38,354 bases of DNA from Chitinophagaceae bacterium. Lineage in GTDB: Bacteria; Bacteroidota; Bacteroidia; Chitinophagales; Chitinophagaceae. The DNA is taken from positions 1 to 38,354 of the forward strand of contig SCQV01000469.1 of assembly GCA_004299085.1 (NCBI GenBank), given 5' to 3'. The position numbers and the translations under genes are program-made. Every line of letters begins with the position of its first letter. The first letter of the stretch is position 1. Below are positions 17,587-26,715 of this stretch, one piece after another. The notes below the pieces were generated by a model. It saw only the letters and a list, made by a program, of their open reading frames with translations, ran no database searches and was not told the origin of the DNA.

Positions 17587-19572
17587 TTATCCGGTACTTT
17601 TTTTCTCTTTGTGAGAGGCGGCTATTCTCTTCAGATGAATATCGCTTACAGGGTTCACCACCAGTGGGATTTTTTCCACTACAATATCACTGGTATCCAA
17701 TCCAAATGCCTTGGCTTCTGAAGGCGCCATCTTTTTCAGGAAAAAATAGCTTTTTAGAATGAATCCCTCTCTCAGGCTGAATTCATTTTCCACAGAAAGA
17801 AACCTCTCCAGGATTACAAATTTAAAGTCGGCTATCAGGTTGTATTTGCTTAACGATTCATAATGGCTGGTAATGTCAATTTCTTTATGACGCACCATTT
17901 CTTCCACCACCTTTCTGAAAAGTATGTTTACCCGTGGTTGCACTCTGAATCCGAGTCTCAGATTGATCTTAATGGCTTTGTCTTTTAATAATTCCACCAC
18001 TTCATATTCCATAGTGTAAGGCTCATCAGTTCTGTCAATATGAATAAACCAGTAAAAATCAGCCCGTTTGGGTTGACGGTTAAAAATGGAATAAATGATT
18101 TTTTGTTCAATTTGCTTGTTACTGTCGGCTTTTGTAAGATAAATAAGATGAGTGGCATATTTTGATATAGACGTATCCCGGCTTAAGGCGTCTATACGTG
18201 GCAGGTATTCTTTTATATTGACAAATTCAAGAAGGCTGTTGGTGATTTTTCTGGCCTTCACCCATATATACATGGTGAAAATAAGGCCGAATTCACAGAA
18301 AAGGAACATCCACCGCTTGGTAATCTTGATGGCATTGGTAATGAAAAATGAAAATTCAACCGTCAGAAATACGCATAAAATAATAGCGATGATCCATAAT
18401 GGCCAGTGTTTCACATATCTCATAAAATAGTACATCAATACAGTAGTCATCATCATGGCAACGGTGATGGAAAATCCGTAAGCGGCGGTCATATTATCGG
18501 AAGTACGAAAATATAATACCACTGCCATGCAACCAACCCATAAAAACCAGTTGATGCTGGGAATATAAATCTGACCCCGTATATCTGTGGGGTATTTTAC
18601 CAATACCCTGGGCCACATGTGCAAGCTGATAGCTTCACTGATGAGCGTAAACGACCCGCTGATCAGCGCCTGACTGGCAATGATGGATGCCATCGTGGCA
18701 ATAATTACTCCGGGTATCAGAAACCATACCGGCATGATGAGAAAAAAAGGATTGGCTTCATGTATAAAAGTTTTATGCTGAGCCATTACCCAGGCCCCCT
18801 GCCCCAAATAATTCAGCACTAAAGTGATTTTCACAAATATCCAACTTACCCGGATATTCTTACGTCCGCAATGCCCCAAATCGGAATATAACGCTTCGGC
18901 GCCGGTGGTGCAAAGAAATACGGCCCCTAAAAGCCAGAAACCATCCGGATAACGAGTTAAAAACTCATAAGCATACACCGGGCTTAAGGCAGCGAAAATA
19001 TGGGGATGATGCCAGATTTGGCTGAAGCCCAGAATACCCAGCATTAGAAACCACAAGAACATAATCGGCCCAAAGGAACCACCAATGACTTTTGTCCCGA
19101 ATTTCTGAAAGAAAAACAACAGGGAAAGGATGGCGATAACAATCCCCACGACTACATCGTTTCCCGGTACAAAAATGCTGTGAAGCCCGGGTATTTCTCT
19201 TAAGCCCTCAATAGCCGAAGTAACGGTGATAGGTGGAGTAATAATACCGTCTGCCAATAACGTTCCGGCACCGATTATACAGGGATAGACGAGCCATTTC
19301 CCATACCTCCGCACTAAGGCATACAGGGAAAAAACACCTCCTTCTCCGTGGTTATCCGCCTGCAGAGTCAATAAAACATATTTGAAGGTGGTCTGCAGGG
19401 TCAATGTCCAGAAAACGCAGGAAATAGTGCCATAGACCAGCAAGGTGGTAATATCTCTTTCACCAAGGAGGGAGCTGAAAGTATATAACGGCGAAGTTCC
19501 AATATCGCCATAGATAATCCCCAGCGTGATAATCAATCCCGGAAACGTCAGTTTCCGAAGTTTTGAATCCAT
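17587..19572 (-). CDS. kup: Kup-type potassium uptake transporter
   Basis: A 661-residue inner-membrane K+ transporter (K+/H+ symport in studied members). The N-terminal signature GDIGTSPLY is at residues 22-30, followed by about 12 hydrophobic segments and a C-terminal soluble region of about 200 residues. I start at ATG 19572; the longer reading begins at TTG (19596) and adds eight residues. It stands apart from queA by 86 bases. Confidence 0.95.
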   Translation of the reverse strand: MDSKLRKLTFPGLIITLGIIYGDIGTSPLYTFSSLLGERDITTLLVYGTISCVFWTLTLQTTFKYVLLTLQADNHGEGGVFSLYALVRRYGKWLVYPCIIGAGTLLADGIITPPITVTSAIEGLREIPGLHSIFVPGNDVVVGIVIAILSLLFFFQKFGTKVIGGSFGPIMFLWFLMLGILGFSQIWHHPHIFAALSPVYAYEFLTRYPDGFWLLGAVFLCTTGAEALYSDLGHCGRKNIRVSWIFVKITLVLNYLGQGAWVMAQHKTFIHEANPFFLIMPVWFLIPGVIIATMASIIASQALISGSFTLISEAISLHMWPRVLVKYPTDIRGQIYIPSINWFLWVGCMAVVLYFRTSDNMTAAYGFSITVAMMMTTVLMYYFMRYVKHWPLWIIAIILCVFLTVEFSFFITNAIKITKRWMFLFCEFGLIFTMYIWVKARKITNSLLEFVNIKEYLPRIDALSRDTSISKYATHLIYLTKADSNKQIEQKIIYSIFNRQPKRADFYWFIHIDRTDEPYTMEYEVVELLKDKAIKINLRLGFRVQPRVNILFRKVVEEMVRHKEIDITSHYESLSKYNLIADFKFVILERFLSVENEFSLREGFILKSYFFLKKMAPSEAKAFGLDTSDIVVEKIPLVVNPVSDIHLKRIAASHKEKKSTG

Positions 19573-19646
19573 GATACCGGATTTTGAGGCGGGCAAAGGT
19601 CAGGGTATTTTTGAATTCAAAAATTGGAGAGGATGTTATTTAGATG

Positions 19647-19784
19647 TTATTGACAGAGTGGGCTTTTGAAAGCCTTTTTGGGTATATTTATAGCAGAATT
19701 GAAATGAACTAATTTTTTCCAATCTATTTCGCCGCTGTCTTTATAGAAGTCGTTTGCAAATTCTCTTGTAAACTTATTTATCAT
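19647..19784 (-). other. short coding-like ORF, possible gene fragment
   Basis: A 45-codon frame from ATG at 19784 to TAA at 19647 reads MINKFTREFANDFYKDSGEI and ends KAFKSPLCQ. Its composition is protein-like, unlike the other frames here, but it is short and unsupported by any recognised family. It lies upstream of kup in a gap that seems to contain remnants. It may be a fragment of a lost gene or chance. Confidence 0.25.
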
Positions 19785-19839
19785 TTTAGAACATGATTTC
19801 AGAAAGAGGCGTTTAAATACCCCCAATTTGTCACGAAAC

Positions 19840-19987
19840 GTTCCTCCGGAACATTTACCTATGTTGATTTATACCTATAACCAATAATGCGTTCCGCCAG
19901 AGGCGGACGACAGTTGTTCCAGCGGAATATATAGTAGGTAAAAAATAGAATGATAGTTGACAATCAACGTCCTCCTAAGGCGGACGT
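19840..19987. repeat. cluster of short GC-rich palindromes (REP-like)
   Basis: In an otherwise AT-rich gap there are four short hairpins: GTTCC-TCC-GGAAC (19840-19852), TCCGCC-AGA-GGCGGA (19893-19907), TTCC-AGC-GGAA (19917-19927) and ACGTCCTCC-TAA-GGCGGACGT with one mismatch (19967-19987). They are separated by AT-rich linkers carrying ACCTAT and GGTATA-like stretches. From memory, similar palindromes occur in many copies in some Bacteroidota genomes; this needs a genome search. Confidence 0.6.
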
Positions 19988-20039
19988 ATTGTGGGTTAAT
20001 AAAGAGCCTTATTCTATATGATCTTACAGATTTATTATT

Positions 20040-20083
20040 TTGTTTGATATCAAACAACAATTTTGTTTGTTTGCATCAAACAA
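20040..20083. promoter_or_regulatory. two tandem operator-like palindromes upstream of an XRE gene
   Basis: TTGTTTGATATCAAACAA (20040-20057) is a perfect 18-base palindrome. TTGTTTG-CAT-CAAACAA (20067-20083) has identical 7-base arms around three bases. Their centres are about 26.5 bases apart and the second ends four bases before the ATG at 20088. Paired palindromes of this kind are typical operators of autoregulated XRE-type antitoxins. Confidence 0.6.
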
Positions 20084-20087
20084 GTTT

Positions 20088-20264
20088 ATGTGTACCAAAC
20101 TTGAAAAAAGAATGACACAGGAAGAAGTTGCTGAAAAAGTAGGAATAACAAAATCATACATTTCTAAGATTGAGAACAATATAAAGAAAGCAAGAATTTC
20201 AACACTTCAGAAAACCGATGAAACAAGCTTTGATGGAAAATTAAAATTAACTATTAAACTATAA
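20088..20264 (+). pseudogene. N-terminally shortened XRE-family antitoxin-like protein
   Basis: From ATG 20088 it encodes 58 residues: a helix-turn-helix of the XRE/HigA type (RMTQEEVAEKVGITKSYISK) followed by IENNIKKARISTLQK and a C-terminus GKLKLTIKL, which resembles the normal end of HigA-like antitoxins of Bacteroidota. Those proteins usually have 30-60 more residues before the HTH. An in-frame TTG start at 20040 would translate through the palindromes and is unlikely. No toxin gene accompanies it. I infer a deletion that joined the operator region to the 3' half of an antitoxin gene. It might still make a small DNA-binding protein. Confidence 0.5.
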
Positions 20265-20696
20265 ACATCGTAAGCATTGAAAGACTTTGTTGAAACAAAA
20301 TTGATTTGACTCCGTTCTCAATACTTGTCAACGATGTGTCTTTGATATCGCCAATCTTTTCTGCACTGAATAAACCTCCCCAATCAATATAATCAGTGCT
20401 TTTACTTAGCGAAGTCTGTCCAAACACTGCAATAGGAGCACATAAACTTACGCAAACTAATATGGCATTACCATGATAAATATCGTGTCCTTTTGGATAG
20501 CAAATGAATTCAAGATAGTTTCCTAAATCCCCCTCTTCAGCATAGTAGGTATCAAACAGTAAGTTTTGGGGCAACTTATTAATAAGGTCAGCATAGTAAG
20601 AGTTTATGTTGTTGTCTATTTGATTTCCGTCAACAATCCAACCTCTCTGTATGGTTACCACAAAAAAATTTTGTTTACTTCCTCTTCTGATAACAT
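20254..20696 (-). pseudogene. uncharacterised gene with probable frameshift near its start
   Basis: The main frame from GTG 20661 to 20254 gives 135 residues with real-looking content (NYLEFICYPKGHDIYHGN, STDYIDWGGLFSAEKIGDI). Just upstream, another frame begins at ATG 20696 as MLSEEEVNKIF and ends after 13 codons. One extra base in the run of seven A at 20662-20668 would join the two into one protein starting MLSEEEVNKIFFVVTIQRGW. The end (SMLTMFIV) overlaps the antitoxin remnant by 11 bases and may be a truncated C-terminus. I do not recognise the family. Confidence 0.5.
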
Positions 20697-20818
20697 TTGT
20701 TGTTGAGTTAATAAGGTGTCAATATTCTTGCTAGCGACATTTCATTGGCATATATTCTACCTGAACATCAAACGCTCAACTTTATTACTTCCATTGAGTT
20801 TTCCGATATATGGTATTC

Positions 20819-22570
20819 TTACCAACCCCCAACCTTCGGAATAGCTGCAATCAATTGCTTGGTATAATCTGTTTTCGGATGATAATATATTTCATCGGAA
20901 GGGCCGGATTCTTCTATTTGCCCTTTATTCATGACAATGATCCTGTCGCACATGAATTTGACAACTGACAAATCATGGGAAATGAAGATACAACTAAATC
21001 GAAATTCATCTTTTAATTGCAACAGCAGATTCAATACCTGCGCCTGCACGCTGACATCTAGTGCGGAAACAGATTCATCACAAATGATAAAATCGGGTTC
21101 TACGGCCAGAGCCCGTGCAATGCCAATCCGCTGACGCTGACCTCCGGAAAATTCATGCGGATAACGGTTAAAAAATTCAGGTTTCAGCGTTACTGTTTCT
21201 AATAATTCTAATGTCTTCTGCCGCCGCTGCTTATCATTTCCATAAAGACCGTGTACCTGCATGGGTTCCATAATAGCCTGCCCGACAGTCATACGGGGAT
21301 TTAAAGAAGAATAAGGATCCTGAAAAATGATCTGTACTTTTTTACGAAGTTTTCTTAATTCTTCTTCCGGCATTTTGCTGAGTTCTTGTCCTCGATAAAT
21401 CACTTCTCCCGAAGCAGGACGAACCAATTGTAAAATCGTTCTTCCCAGGGTGGTTTTACCGCAACCGGACTCTCCCACTAACCCTAAAGTTTCACCTGGA
21501 TATAATTCAAAATTTACTTTATTAACCGCATAAGTCCATGATTCTGTTCTCCCCCAGAAATTTGTTTTCCCCGGAAAACGGGTAACCAAATCTTTGACCA
21601 GCAAAATGGGCCGCTTTTCCTGCAATGTTTTTAAATTGATTTCCTTTTGCAAAGAAGTAATTTCTAATTGGCTTAACAACTCTTCTATATCCGTATTTTT
21701 TTCAACAATCACTCCGTTTTTCTCTTCCATAAAATCGGCAATCACCGGAAGCTTTTTTAATTGCCGGTCCAAAGGCGGGCGGCAGGCAAGCAACCCTTTG
21801 GTATAAGGATGCTGCGGAGCTTTAAAGATTTGCTGAACAGTTCCTTGTTCTACTATCTTCCCCCTGTACATCACCATCACCCTGTCTGCTATTTCTGCTA
21901 CCACACCCAGATCGTGCGTGATGAAAAGCACACTGATATGTAGTTGTTGCTGCAAATCTTTTAACAATTTTAAAATAGCCTTTTGAACAGTCACATCCAG
22001 TGCAGTCGTGGGTTCGTCTGCAATGACCAATTGCGGATGGCAGCAAATAGCCATAGCTATCATCACACGTTGCTTTTGCCCACCGGACAATTGATGTGGA
22101 TAACGTTGCAACATCTTTTCAGGCGTGGGCAATTGTACGCGGCGAAATAATTCCACTACCTGCTTCTCTGCTTCGGGGTGGGAAATATGCTGATGCAGCC
22201 TGATAGCTTCTACTAACTGATCCCCGCAGGTAAAAACAGGATTAAGTGAGGACATGGGTTCCTGAAAAATCATACCCAATTTGTTTCCGCGATAATGACG
22301 GATACCTTCTTCACCAAGTTCTAAAAGATTAGTTTCCTTTGCGTTTTCATAAAACAAAATCTTTCCTGCATCAATGGAAGCAGGTGGCACGGGCAGAAGT
22401 CGCATCAGTGAAAGGGAGGTAACGGATTTCCCCGAACCGGACTCGCCGACCAAACCTACTACTTCTCCTTTATCAATATGAAAGGAAATGTCATTTACTA
22501 CGGGCACCCTTTCATCGTCATGAGGAAAGCTGATGGTGAGGTGTTCTACATCAATTAGTTTGTCGGGCAT
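20819..22570 (-). CDS. fused dipeptide/oligopeptide-type ABC transporter ATPase
   Basis: A 583-residue cytoplasmic ATPase with two complete nucleotide-binding domains, as in YejF and GsiA. Domain 1 has Walker A GESGSGKS (K48) and signature [15 protein letters not shown]; domain 2 has Walker [10 protein letters not shown] (K372) and signature [15 protein letters not shown]. Each domain carries the Opp/Dpp C-terminal extension ([26 protein letters not shown]). Such proteins drive import of peptides or related solutes with two permeases and a binding protein. No permease or binding-protein gene is in the window, so the substrate is unknown. Confidence 0.92.
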   Translation of the reverse strand: MPDKLIDVEHLTISFPHDDERVPVVNDISFHIDKGEVVGLVGESGSGKSVTSLSLMRLLPVPPASIDAGKILFYENAKETNLLELGEEGIRHYRGNKLGMIFQEPMSSLNPVFTCGDQLVEAIRLHQHISHPEAEKQVVELFRRVQLPTPEKMLQRYPHQLSGGQKQRVMIAMAICCHPQLVIADEPTTALDVTVQKAILKLLKDLQQQLHISVLFITHDLGVVAEIADRVMVMYRGKIVEQGTVQQIFKAPQHPYTKGLLACRPPLDRQLKKLPVIADFMEEKNGVIVEKNTDIEELLSQLEITSLQKEINLKTLQEKRPILLVKDLVTRFPGKTNFWGRTESWTYAVNKVNFELYPGETLGLVGESGCGKTTLGRTILQLVRPASGEVIYRGQELSKMPEEELRKLRKKVQIIFQDPYSSLNPRMTVGQAIMEPMQVHGLYGNDKQRRQKTLELLETVTLKPEFFNRYPHEFSGGQRQRIGIARALAVEPDFIICDESVSALDVSVQAQVLNLLLQLKDEFRFSCIFISHDLSVVKFMCDRIIVMNKGQIEESGPSDEIYYHPKTDYTKQLIAAIPKVGGW

Positions 22571-22613
22571 GTTAACAAAATATATTCTTGTTCTCCAAGT
22601 TTAACATAAGTCT

Positions 22614-22815
22614 AACCTTAGTAGAAAACAACTACAATAAGATTGCCTCAACCTTATTTCCTTATTGAGAATGATAATATCTAATGGATGAAAGTCAGAT
22701 TAATCCTCGACTGCTGAATATTTTTTCTATTCTCCAATCAGTTTCATTTTATCTCACTTTTCGGAATAAGGTGATAAGGTGCAAAGATTTATATAAGCCG
22801 CTTTCTACTAAGGTT
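22614..22815. repeat. nested inverted-repeat element, copy 2
   Basis: The outer arms AACCTTAGTAGAAA (22614-22627) and TTTCTACTAAGGTT (22802-22815) are perfectly complementary. The inner arms AACCTTATTTCCTTATT (22650-22666) and AATAAGGTGATAAGGT (22765-22780) are imperfect. The same two motif types build copy 1 at 1010-1162, but there the order is reversed, so that the motif that is outer here is inner there. Between the inner arms are about 98 bases with no coding content I can support. Confidence 0.7.
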
Positions 22816-22862
22816 CATTATGGAAACCAAAATAAGTACAATATTAAAAACTATTTTTTAAA

Positions 22863-25271
22863 TCATGCAACCACTTGCACTTCAAAGTTCTTTCCTTCCC
22901 AGTTGCCGGTTTCTGTCCATAAAAAAGTGAATACCAAAGTGGCCCCTGCTTTTCTTCTGGATAAAGGCAGGTCCACATGATGAATTCCTATCCCTGTATC
23001 TTCACTCAGGGTGTCTTTGGCAGTTGTCCAGTTATCAAAGCTCCAATGTAATGAGAAAGGAACAGGCGCCTCAATGCGAAGCTTTTTCTTCTTGCTGATG
23101 GCAATTAATTTTCTCCCAAATCTCCAGAAATCATAAGGAGAAGATATTTTTTGTTTCAAATACCTTTCCTGAGTTTGTAGCGGCATATCAAAAACTGTTT
23201 TATCATGAAGCGATCGGCAGAGCTTCATATATTCGCTATGTGCCCAAACCAATGGCATGGCGGACCCGGCAGGTTTGCCAAAAAATAATTCCCGGTTAGG
23301 AATATCTTTGGTGTCCCATATTTGCTCCGGTATCATTCCGCCTTCATTGGAGAAATTACCCATGGTGATTAGCAGTTCTTCGGCTCGTTTCATATTTCCC
23401 GCTCCCAGTTCATAATGTGCTCTTTCTCCTGTCAACAGTGGCCAGGCCCTGCCGATACCGGTACCGTTAAAGGGGCTGCCGTCTTCATGTTCACCATAAC
23501 CATCATGATTATAACGATGCCAGCAATCTCCAAAAGGCGTTTCCACTTTCAACAGGCTGTCAATAGCTTTGATAGTGCTCAATATTTTTGGATCTTTCGC
23601 AGCACGCAAGCCAAATCTTACCAAAGCCAGCGCATCCGGGCTTACAATCTGAGCCGAAATAGCTCTGGCATTGGATGACAGATTTTTAATTAAAATGACA
23701 TCATCGTCTAAAGTAGCAGTTTCACCCACGTTGGGCGGTGCAATCCGTACGTAATAGCCTTCAATGTTAAGTTGTTTTGAAAGCTCCGTATTGGCCACAT
23801 AAGTCCATGCTTCAATATTATCATTCCAGGTATCAGCCGTTTCACGGATGTACTGTGCTGATTTTTTATCTCCTCCCATTTCTATCATATCAGCAGCCGC
23901 TAATAAACCGCTGATAACTGCTGCCAACGTGAATGGGGAATAGCCTGCATTTTCCTCCCAGCGATCCTGTTGTGAACAAGGCCCGCTTTTCAAAAGAAAT
24001 CTGGCGGCTTTCTTCACCATTGGGAGAAATTCCAGCATTTTACTTTTATCAATAGCCTTATGATAAAACATCATATTAACTAATAGAATAGGGAAAGCAG
24101 TTTCATCCAACTGAATGCCTCCCCAATAAGGAGAGCCATCCAGCCACATATTTTGAAGCCAGTGCCCATCCGGTTCCTGCGCCAAGCGCAAATAATGCAA
24201 TACGGATAAAGCAGCACGATCGGCACCGGCAGCCAGCAAGCCGCCCGCCACTTCCACCAAATCCCGCGGCCAGATTAAATGATAACCGCCGAGATCATCA
24301 TCTCCTTTGGAAAATCCCCAGGGAACAGAAAGGCTGGCGATATATCCACCCGGAAATTGTTGCGCATGATGGGTTTGTATAGCAGCAGCACTTATACGGA
24401 ACAAACTTTTAGTTCCTTTTTTAGGATAAGAATATTCATGAATATTCTTTTGCCAATCCGCCCAAATTCCAACGTAATTTTGTTTAGCGCTGTCAAAGCC
24501 GTCCATGATACTGGCTAAAGCCCTTTGTCCTGCCTCATCTGCATTTATCCCAAAACCAATCGTAATGAGAAAAGGATGGTTACCTGCTTTTTCCAAATCT
24601 ATTTCGCCGCACATCGCTACATTGCCATTATCAGCCCTGCGATATCTCCGGGTCATTTGCTTATTTTTTGAAATGTCCTGCCACGAATCGGACACCCCCA
24701 CAAAACCCACGGAAAGAGCTTTGAATGGAACAGAACACGCCATGGCAACGGCGCTGTTTTCCCTTTCAGCAAATAACATGGGCAATCCTTTATACTCGCC
24801 GCACCATGCCGTATTACCAGATCCTGCATTCATAATATGCGGAGCCATGAGCGCATATAAATGATAATCCTCCAACTGACCCTGCAATGGTGTGAAAGAA
24901 ACCTGTTGAAGCAGCGTATCACGGTTTGGGTCGGTAACAATCACTTTATCAATCCGATACCTGTTTTTCTTGCATACATTTGTAAAATGTACTGCAGGAA
25001 CGCCGTCCTCTAAGTATTCCAATTGACTATTCGCGTGCCGTTTTTCTTCCGAGAAAAAATCTTTTCCATCACTGACTAAAAAACCCATATCACGGATACA
25101 GGCATAATCCACACGGGGATAATATACTTCATTCAATATCCCGTGACTTGTTGTAAACCATACCTGGCTTAAGGGACAAAGGCACACTCCCACGCTGCTT
25201 TTCGCGCTCGAATTCCAACGGGGAGATGACCCCGGCCAACCGGGAGCATAGTTTTCAGTAAAATCTTCCAT
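22863..25271 (-). CDS. GH15 glucoamylase-like glycoside hydrolase
   Basis: An 802-residue enzyme of bacterial GH15 type, which releases glucose from the non-reducing ends of alpha-glucans with inversion. A beta-sandwich domain occupies about 1-270 and the (alpha/alpha)6 barrel about 290-690. The general acid is expected at E439 in RWEENAGYSP and the general base at E649 in IPEQIWD; substrate-site blocks include YHLIWPRDLVE and WLDGSPYWGG. A beta-rich tail (WSFDNWTTAKDTLSEDTGIG) follows. No signal peptide is visible, so it may act on intracellular glucan or oligosaccharides; trehalose activity is known in some relatives. It is transcribed alone or with the downstream ABC ATPase, from which it is separated by about 290 bases holding the repeat. 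Confidence 0.9.
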   Translation of the reverse strand: MEDFTENYAPGWPGSSPRWNSSAKSSVGVCLCPLSQVWFTTSHGILNEVYYPRVDYACIRDMGFLVSDGKDFFSEEKRHANSQLEYLEDGVPAVHFTNVCKKNRYRIDKVIVTDPNRDTLLQQVSFTPLQGQLEDYHLYALMAPHIMNAGSGNTAWCGEYKGLPMLFAERENSAVAMACSVPFKALSVGFVGVSDSWQDISKNKQMTRRYRRADNGNVAMCGEIDLEKAGNHPFLITIGFGINADEAGQRALASIMDGFDSAKQNYVGIWADWQKNIHEYSYPKKGTKSLFRISAAAIQTHHAQQFPGGYIASLSVPWGFSKGDDDLGGYHLIWPRDLVEVAGGLLAAGADRAALSVLHYLRLAQEPDGHWLQNMWLDGSPYWGGIQLDETAFPILLVNMMFYHKAIDKSKMLEFLPMVKKAARFLLKSGPCSQQDRWEENAGYSPFTLAAVISGLLAAADMIEMGGDKKSAQYIRETADTWNDNIEAWTYVANTELSKQLNIEGYYVRIAPPNVGETATLDDDVILIKNLSSNARAISAQIVSPDALALVRFGLRAAKDPKILSTIKAIDSLLKVETPFGDCWHRYNHDGYGEHEDGSPFNGTGIGRAWPLLTGERAHYELGAGNMKRAEELLITMGNFSNEGGMIPEQIWDTKDIPNRELFFGKPAGSAMPLVWAHSEYMKLCRSLHDKTVFDMPLQTQERYLKQKISSPYDFWRFGRKLIAISKKKKLRIEAPVPFSLHWSFDNWTTAKDTLSEDTGIGIHHVDLPLSRRKAGATLVFTFLWTETGNWEGKNFEVQVVA

Positions 25272-25561
25272 GACGTAATTTATAAATGATTAGTGTTACC
25301 ATAATACAATTTAGTTACATAAACGCAGCAATAAAAGGGAAAATATTTTAACATAAAATCCGCTCACCCTTCTGATGACAGGATCATCTTGATATTCTTG
25401 GCGCAATAACCATACCTTTCAGGCTGGCGCTTGTAATATTAATAGACCATTGTTCATAAAAGAAACAAAATAAACCGGAATATGATCCTTTACCTATAAT
25501 CAGGCGGCAATATTAAGGAATTCCTGACGGTTACTGATATTAAGGAAATGGTAATTTTTAT

Positions 25562-26275
25562 TTACGTTTTAATCAAATGATATATCGGGATAATAGTGCC
25601 GGTGACTGCTGCTCCTCTTTCTGAAATAAGCCAGGATATCGTTTTGGCAATATCTTCAGGTGGCGTCCACTTTTCTAATTCTTTAGTTGATGCCGCCCAT
25701 TCAGCATTCGCTTCTGTCCGTATAACCGCCGGAGCAATGACATTGGCCCTTACATGAAACGGCCTTCCTTCTTCCGCTGCTGCTAAAGTAAGATGAATCA
25801 GCGCAGCCTTGGATGCTGCATAAACCGCATTCTCTGCGATAACATGAAGCGCAGGTTTAGCGCCAACGGTAACAATAGCACCGCCTTCATTTTCTTTCAT
25901 TAAAGGTAAAACGGTTCTAAGCAGCAGGAAAGTAGATCGTGTGTTCAGATCAAACATCTGGTCAAAAAGGTTCGGATCATGGTCGGCGAAAGTAGCTGCC
26001 CCCTTAAAACCACCGGCGAGATGAACCAATGAGTTCGTTATTCCCATCTCTTTAACAGCATTTTCAATATCGGTCATACCGGTAACATCACCGGTAAGAA
26101 AGGACAATTGACTTTCTGTGTTAGTGGGAAATTTTTTACGCATTGCCTCCACCTTTTCATCATTATGCAAAAAAGCATATACATGCCATCCATCCTGCAA
26201 AAGCTGCGATACAACCGGAATGCCTAATCCTCCGTCAGCGCCTGTTACCAATACATTTTTAGTTTTGTTATTCAT
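25562..26275 (-). CDS. short-chain dehydrogenase/reductase with atypical active site
   Basis: A 237-residue Rossmann-fold protein starting at ATG 26275 (the longer frame begins at TTG). The cofactor loop TGADGGLGIP is at residues 11-20, the N-x-A-G-type stretch appears as LVHLAGGFKGA, and the YxxxK pair is Y152-K156 in VYAASKAAL. The usual catalytic serine about 13 residues before the tyrosine is replaced: the segment reads TVGAKPALHV, with A139 in that place. It may have altered or weak activity. Substrate unknown. It is followed by about 290 bases with nothing clear in them before the GH15 gene. Confidence 0.85.
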   Translation of the reverse strand: MNNKTKNVLVTGADGGLGIPVVSQLLQDGWHVYAFLHNDEKVEAMRKKFPTNTESQLSFLTGDVTGMTDIENAVKEMGITNSLVHLAGGFKGAATFADHDPNLFDQMFDLNTRSTFLLLRTVLPLMKENEGGAIVTVGAKPALHVIAENAVYAASKAALIHLTLAAAEEGRPFHVRANVIAPAVIRTEANAEWAASTKELEKWTPPEDIAKTISWLISERGAAVTGTIIPIYHLIKT

Positions 26276-26462
26276 AATTTCCAATTTATTTTAGCGGGAC
26301 ATTCAAAATTATAAGAAGTGCTGTGGTGCATATTTTTTCTTCTTAAACTAATACATCTTCCTCAAAGATGAACAACTAAAAAAAGAACTTAGCAGCTTAA
26401 AAGTATCAGATATTATGTACGAGAAACAATAGGTGTATGAAATTGAATTGCTCCTTTAAGAT

Positions 26463-26712
26463 TCAGGAAGAGATTCCTTCCATTGTTCTCACGCTTAATA
26501 TTTCATCTTCATTAAGGGGTATAATATCTGATTCTGATAGTAAGGCCACCGCTGTAGAATCTCCAACTGCATTAAAGGCTTCCAGAGAATAACCATCCTC
26601 CATATTTGAAGAAGGACGGTATTCCGCTGCGGTGGCTAAATCACCTCTTTTAAGCTTGCTATCAGGAATATCTTTTCCCCAACTTCACCTCAGCAAATAG
26701 CTCGTATTTCAT
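26463..26712 (-). pseudogene. broken DUF4926-like gene
   Basis: From ATG 26712 the reading begins MKYELFAEVKLG and then hits a stop; removing one G from the GGGG run in the following codons lets it continue as GKDIPDSKLKRGDLATAAEY to the TGA at 26463-26465, ending DEILSVRTMEGISS. The joined 82-residue product matches, from memory, DUF4926 proteins, which are short SH3-like partners (often KGD and GYSLE.FNA patterns) encoded beside DUF6883 genes. Its start lies four bases after the end of the DUF6883-like remnant. Confidence 0.65.
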
Positions 26713-26715
26713 TTT

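Noticed and set aside
19572-19596. TTG start eight codons upstream for Kup
   Set aside because: An ATG lies close to the conserved N-terminus and the extra residues have no family support.
22684-22980. 98-codon forward ORF over the second repeat and the end of the GH15 gene
   Set aside because: It runs through the inverted repeat and into the antisense of a certain gene, and its product is not protein-like.
25272-25561. Possible remnant on the minus strand between the SDR and GH15 genes
   Set aside because: Short readable pieces exist, but no frame holds more than about 20 protein-like codons and no family is suggested.
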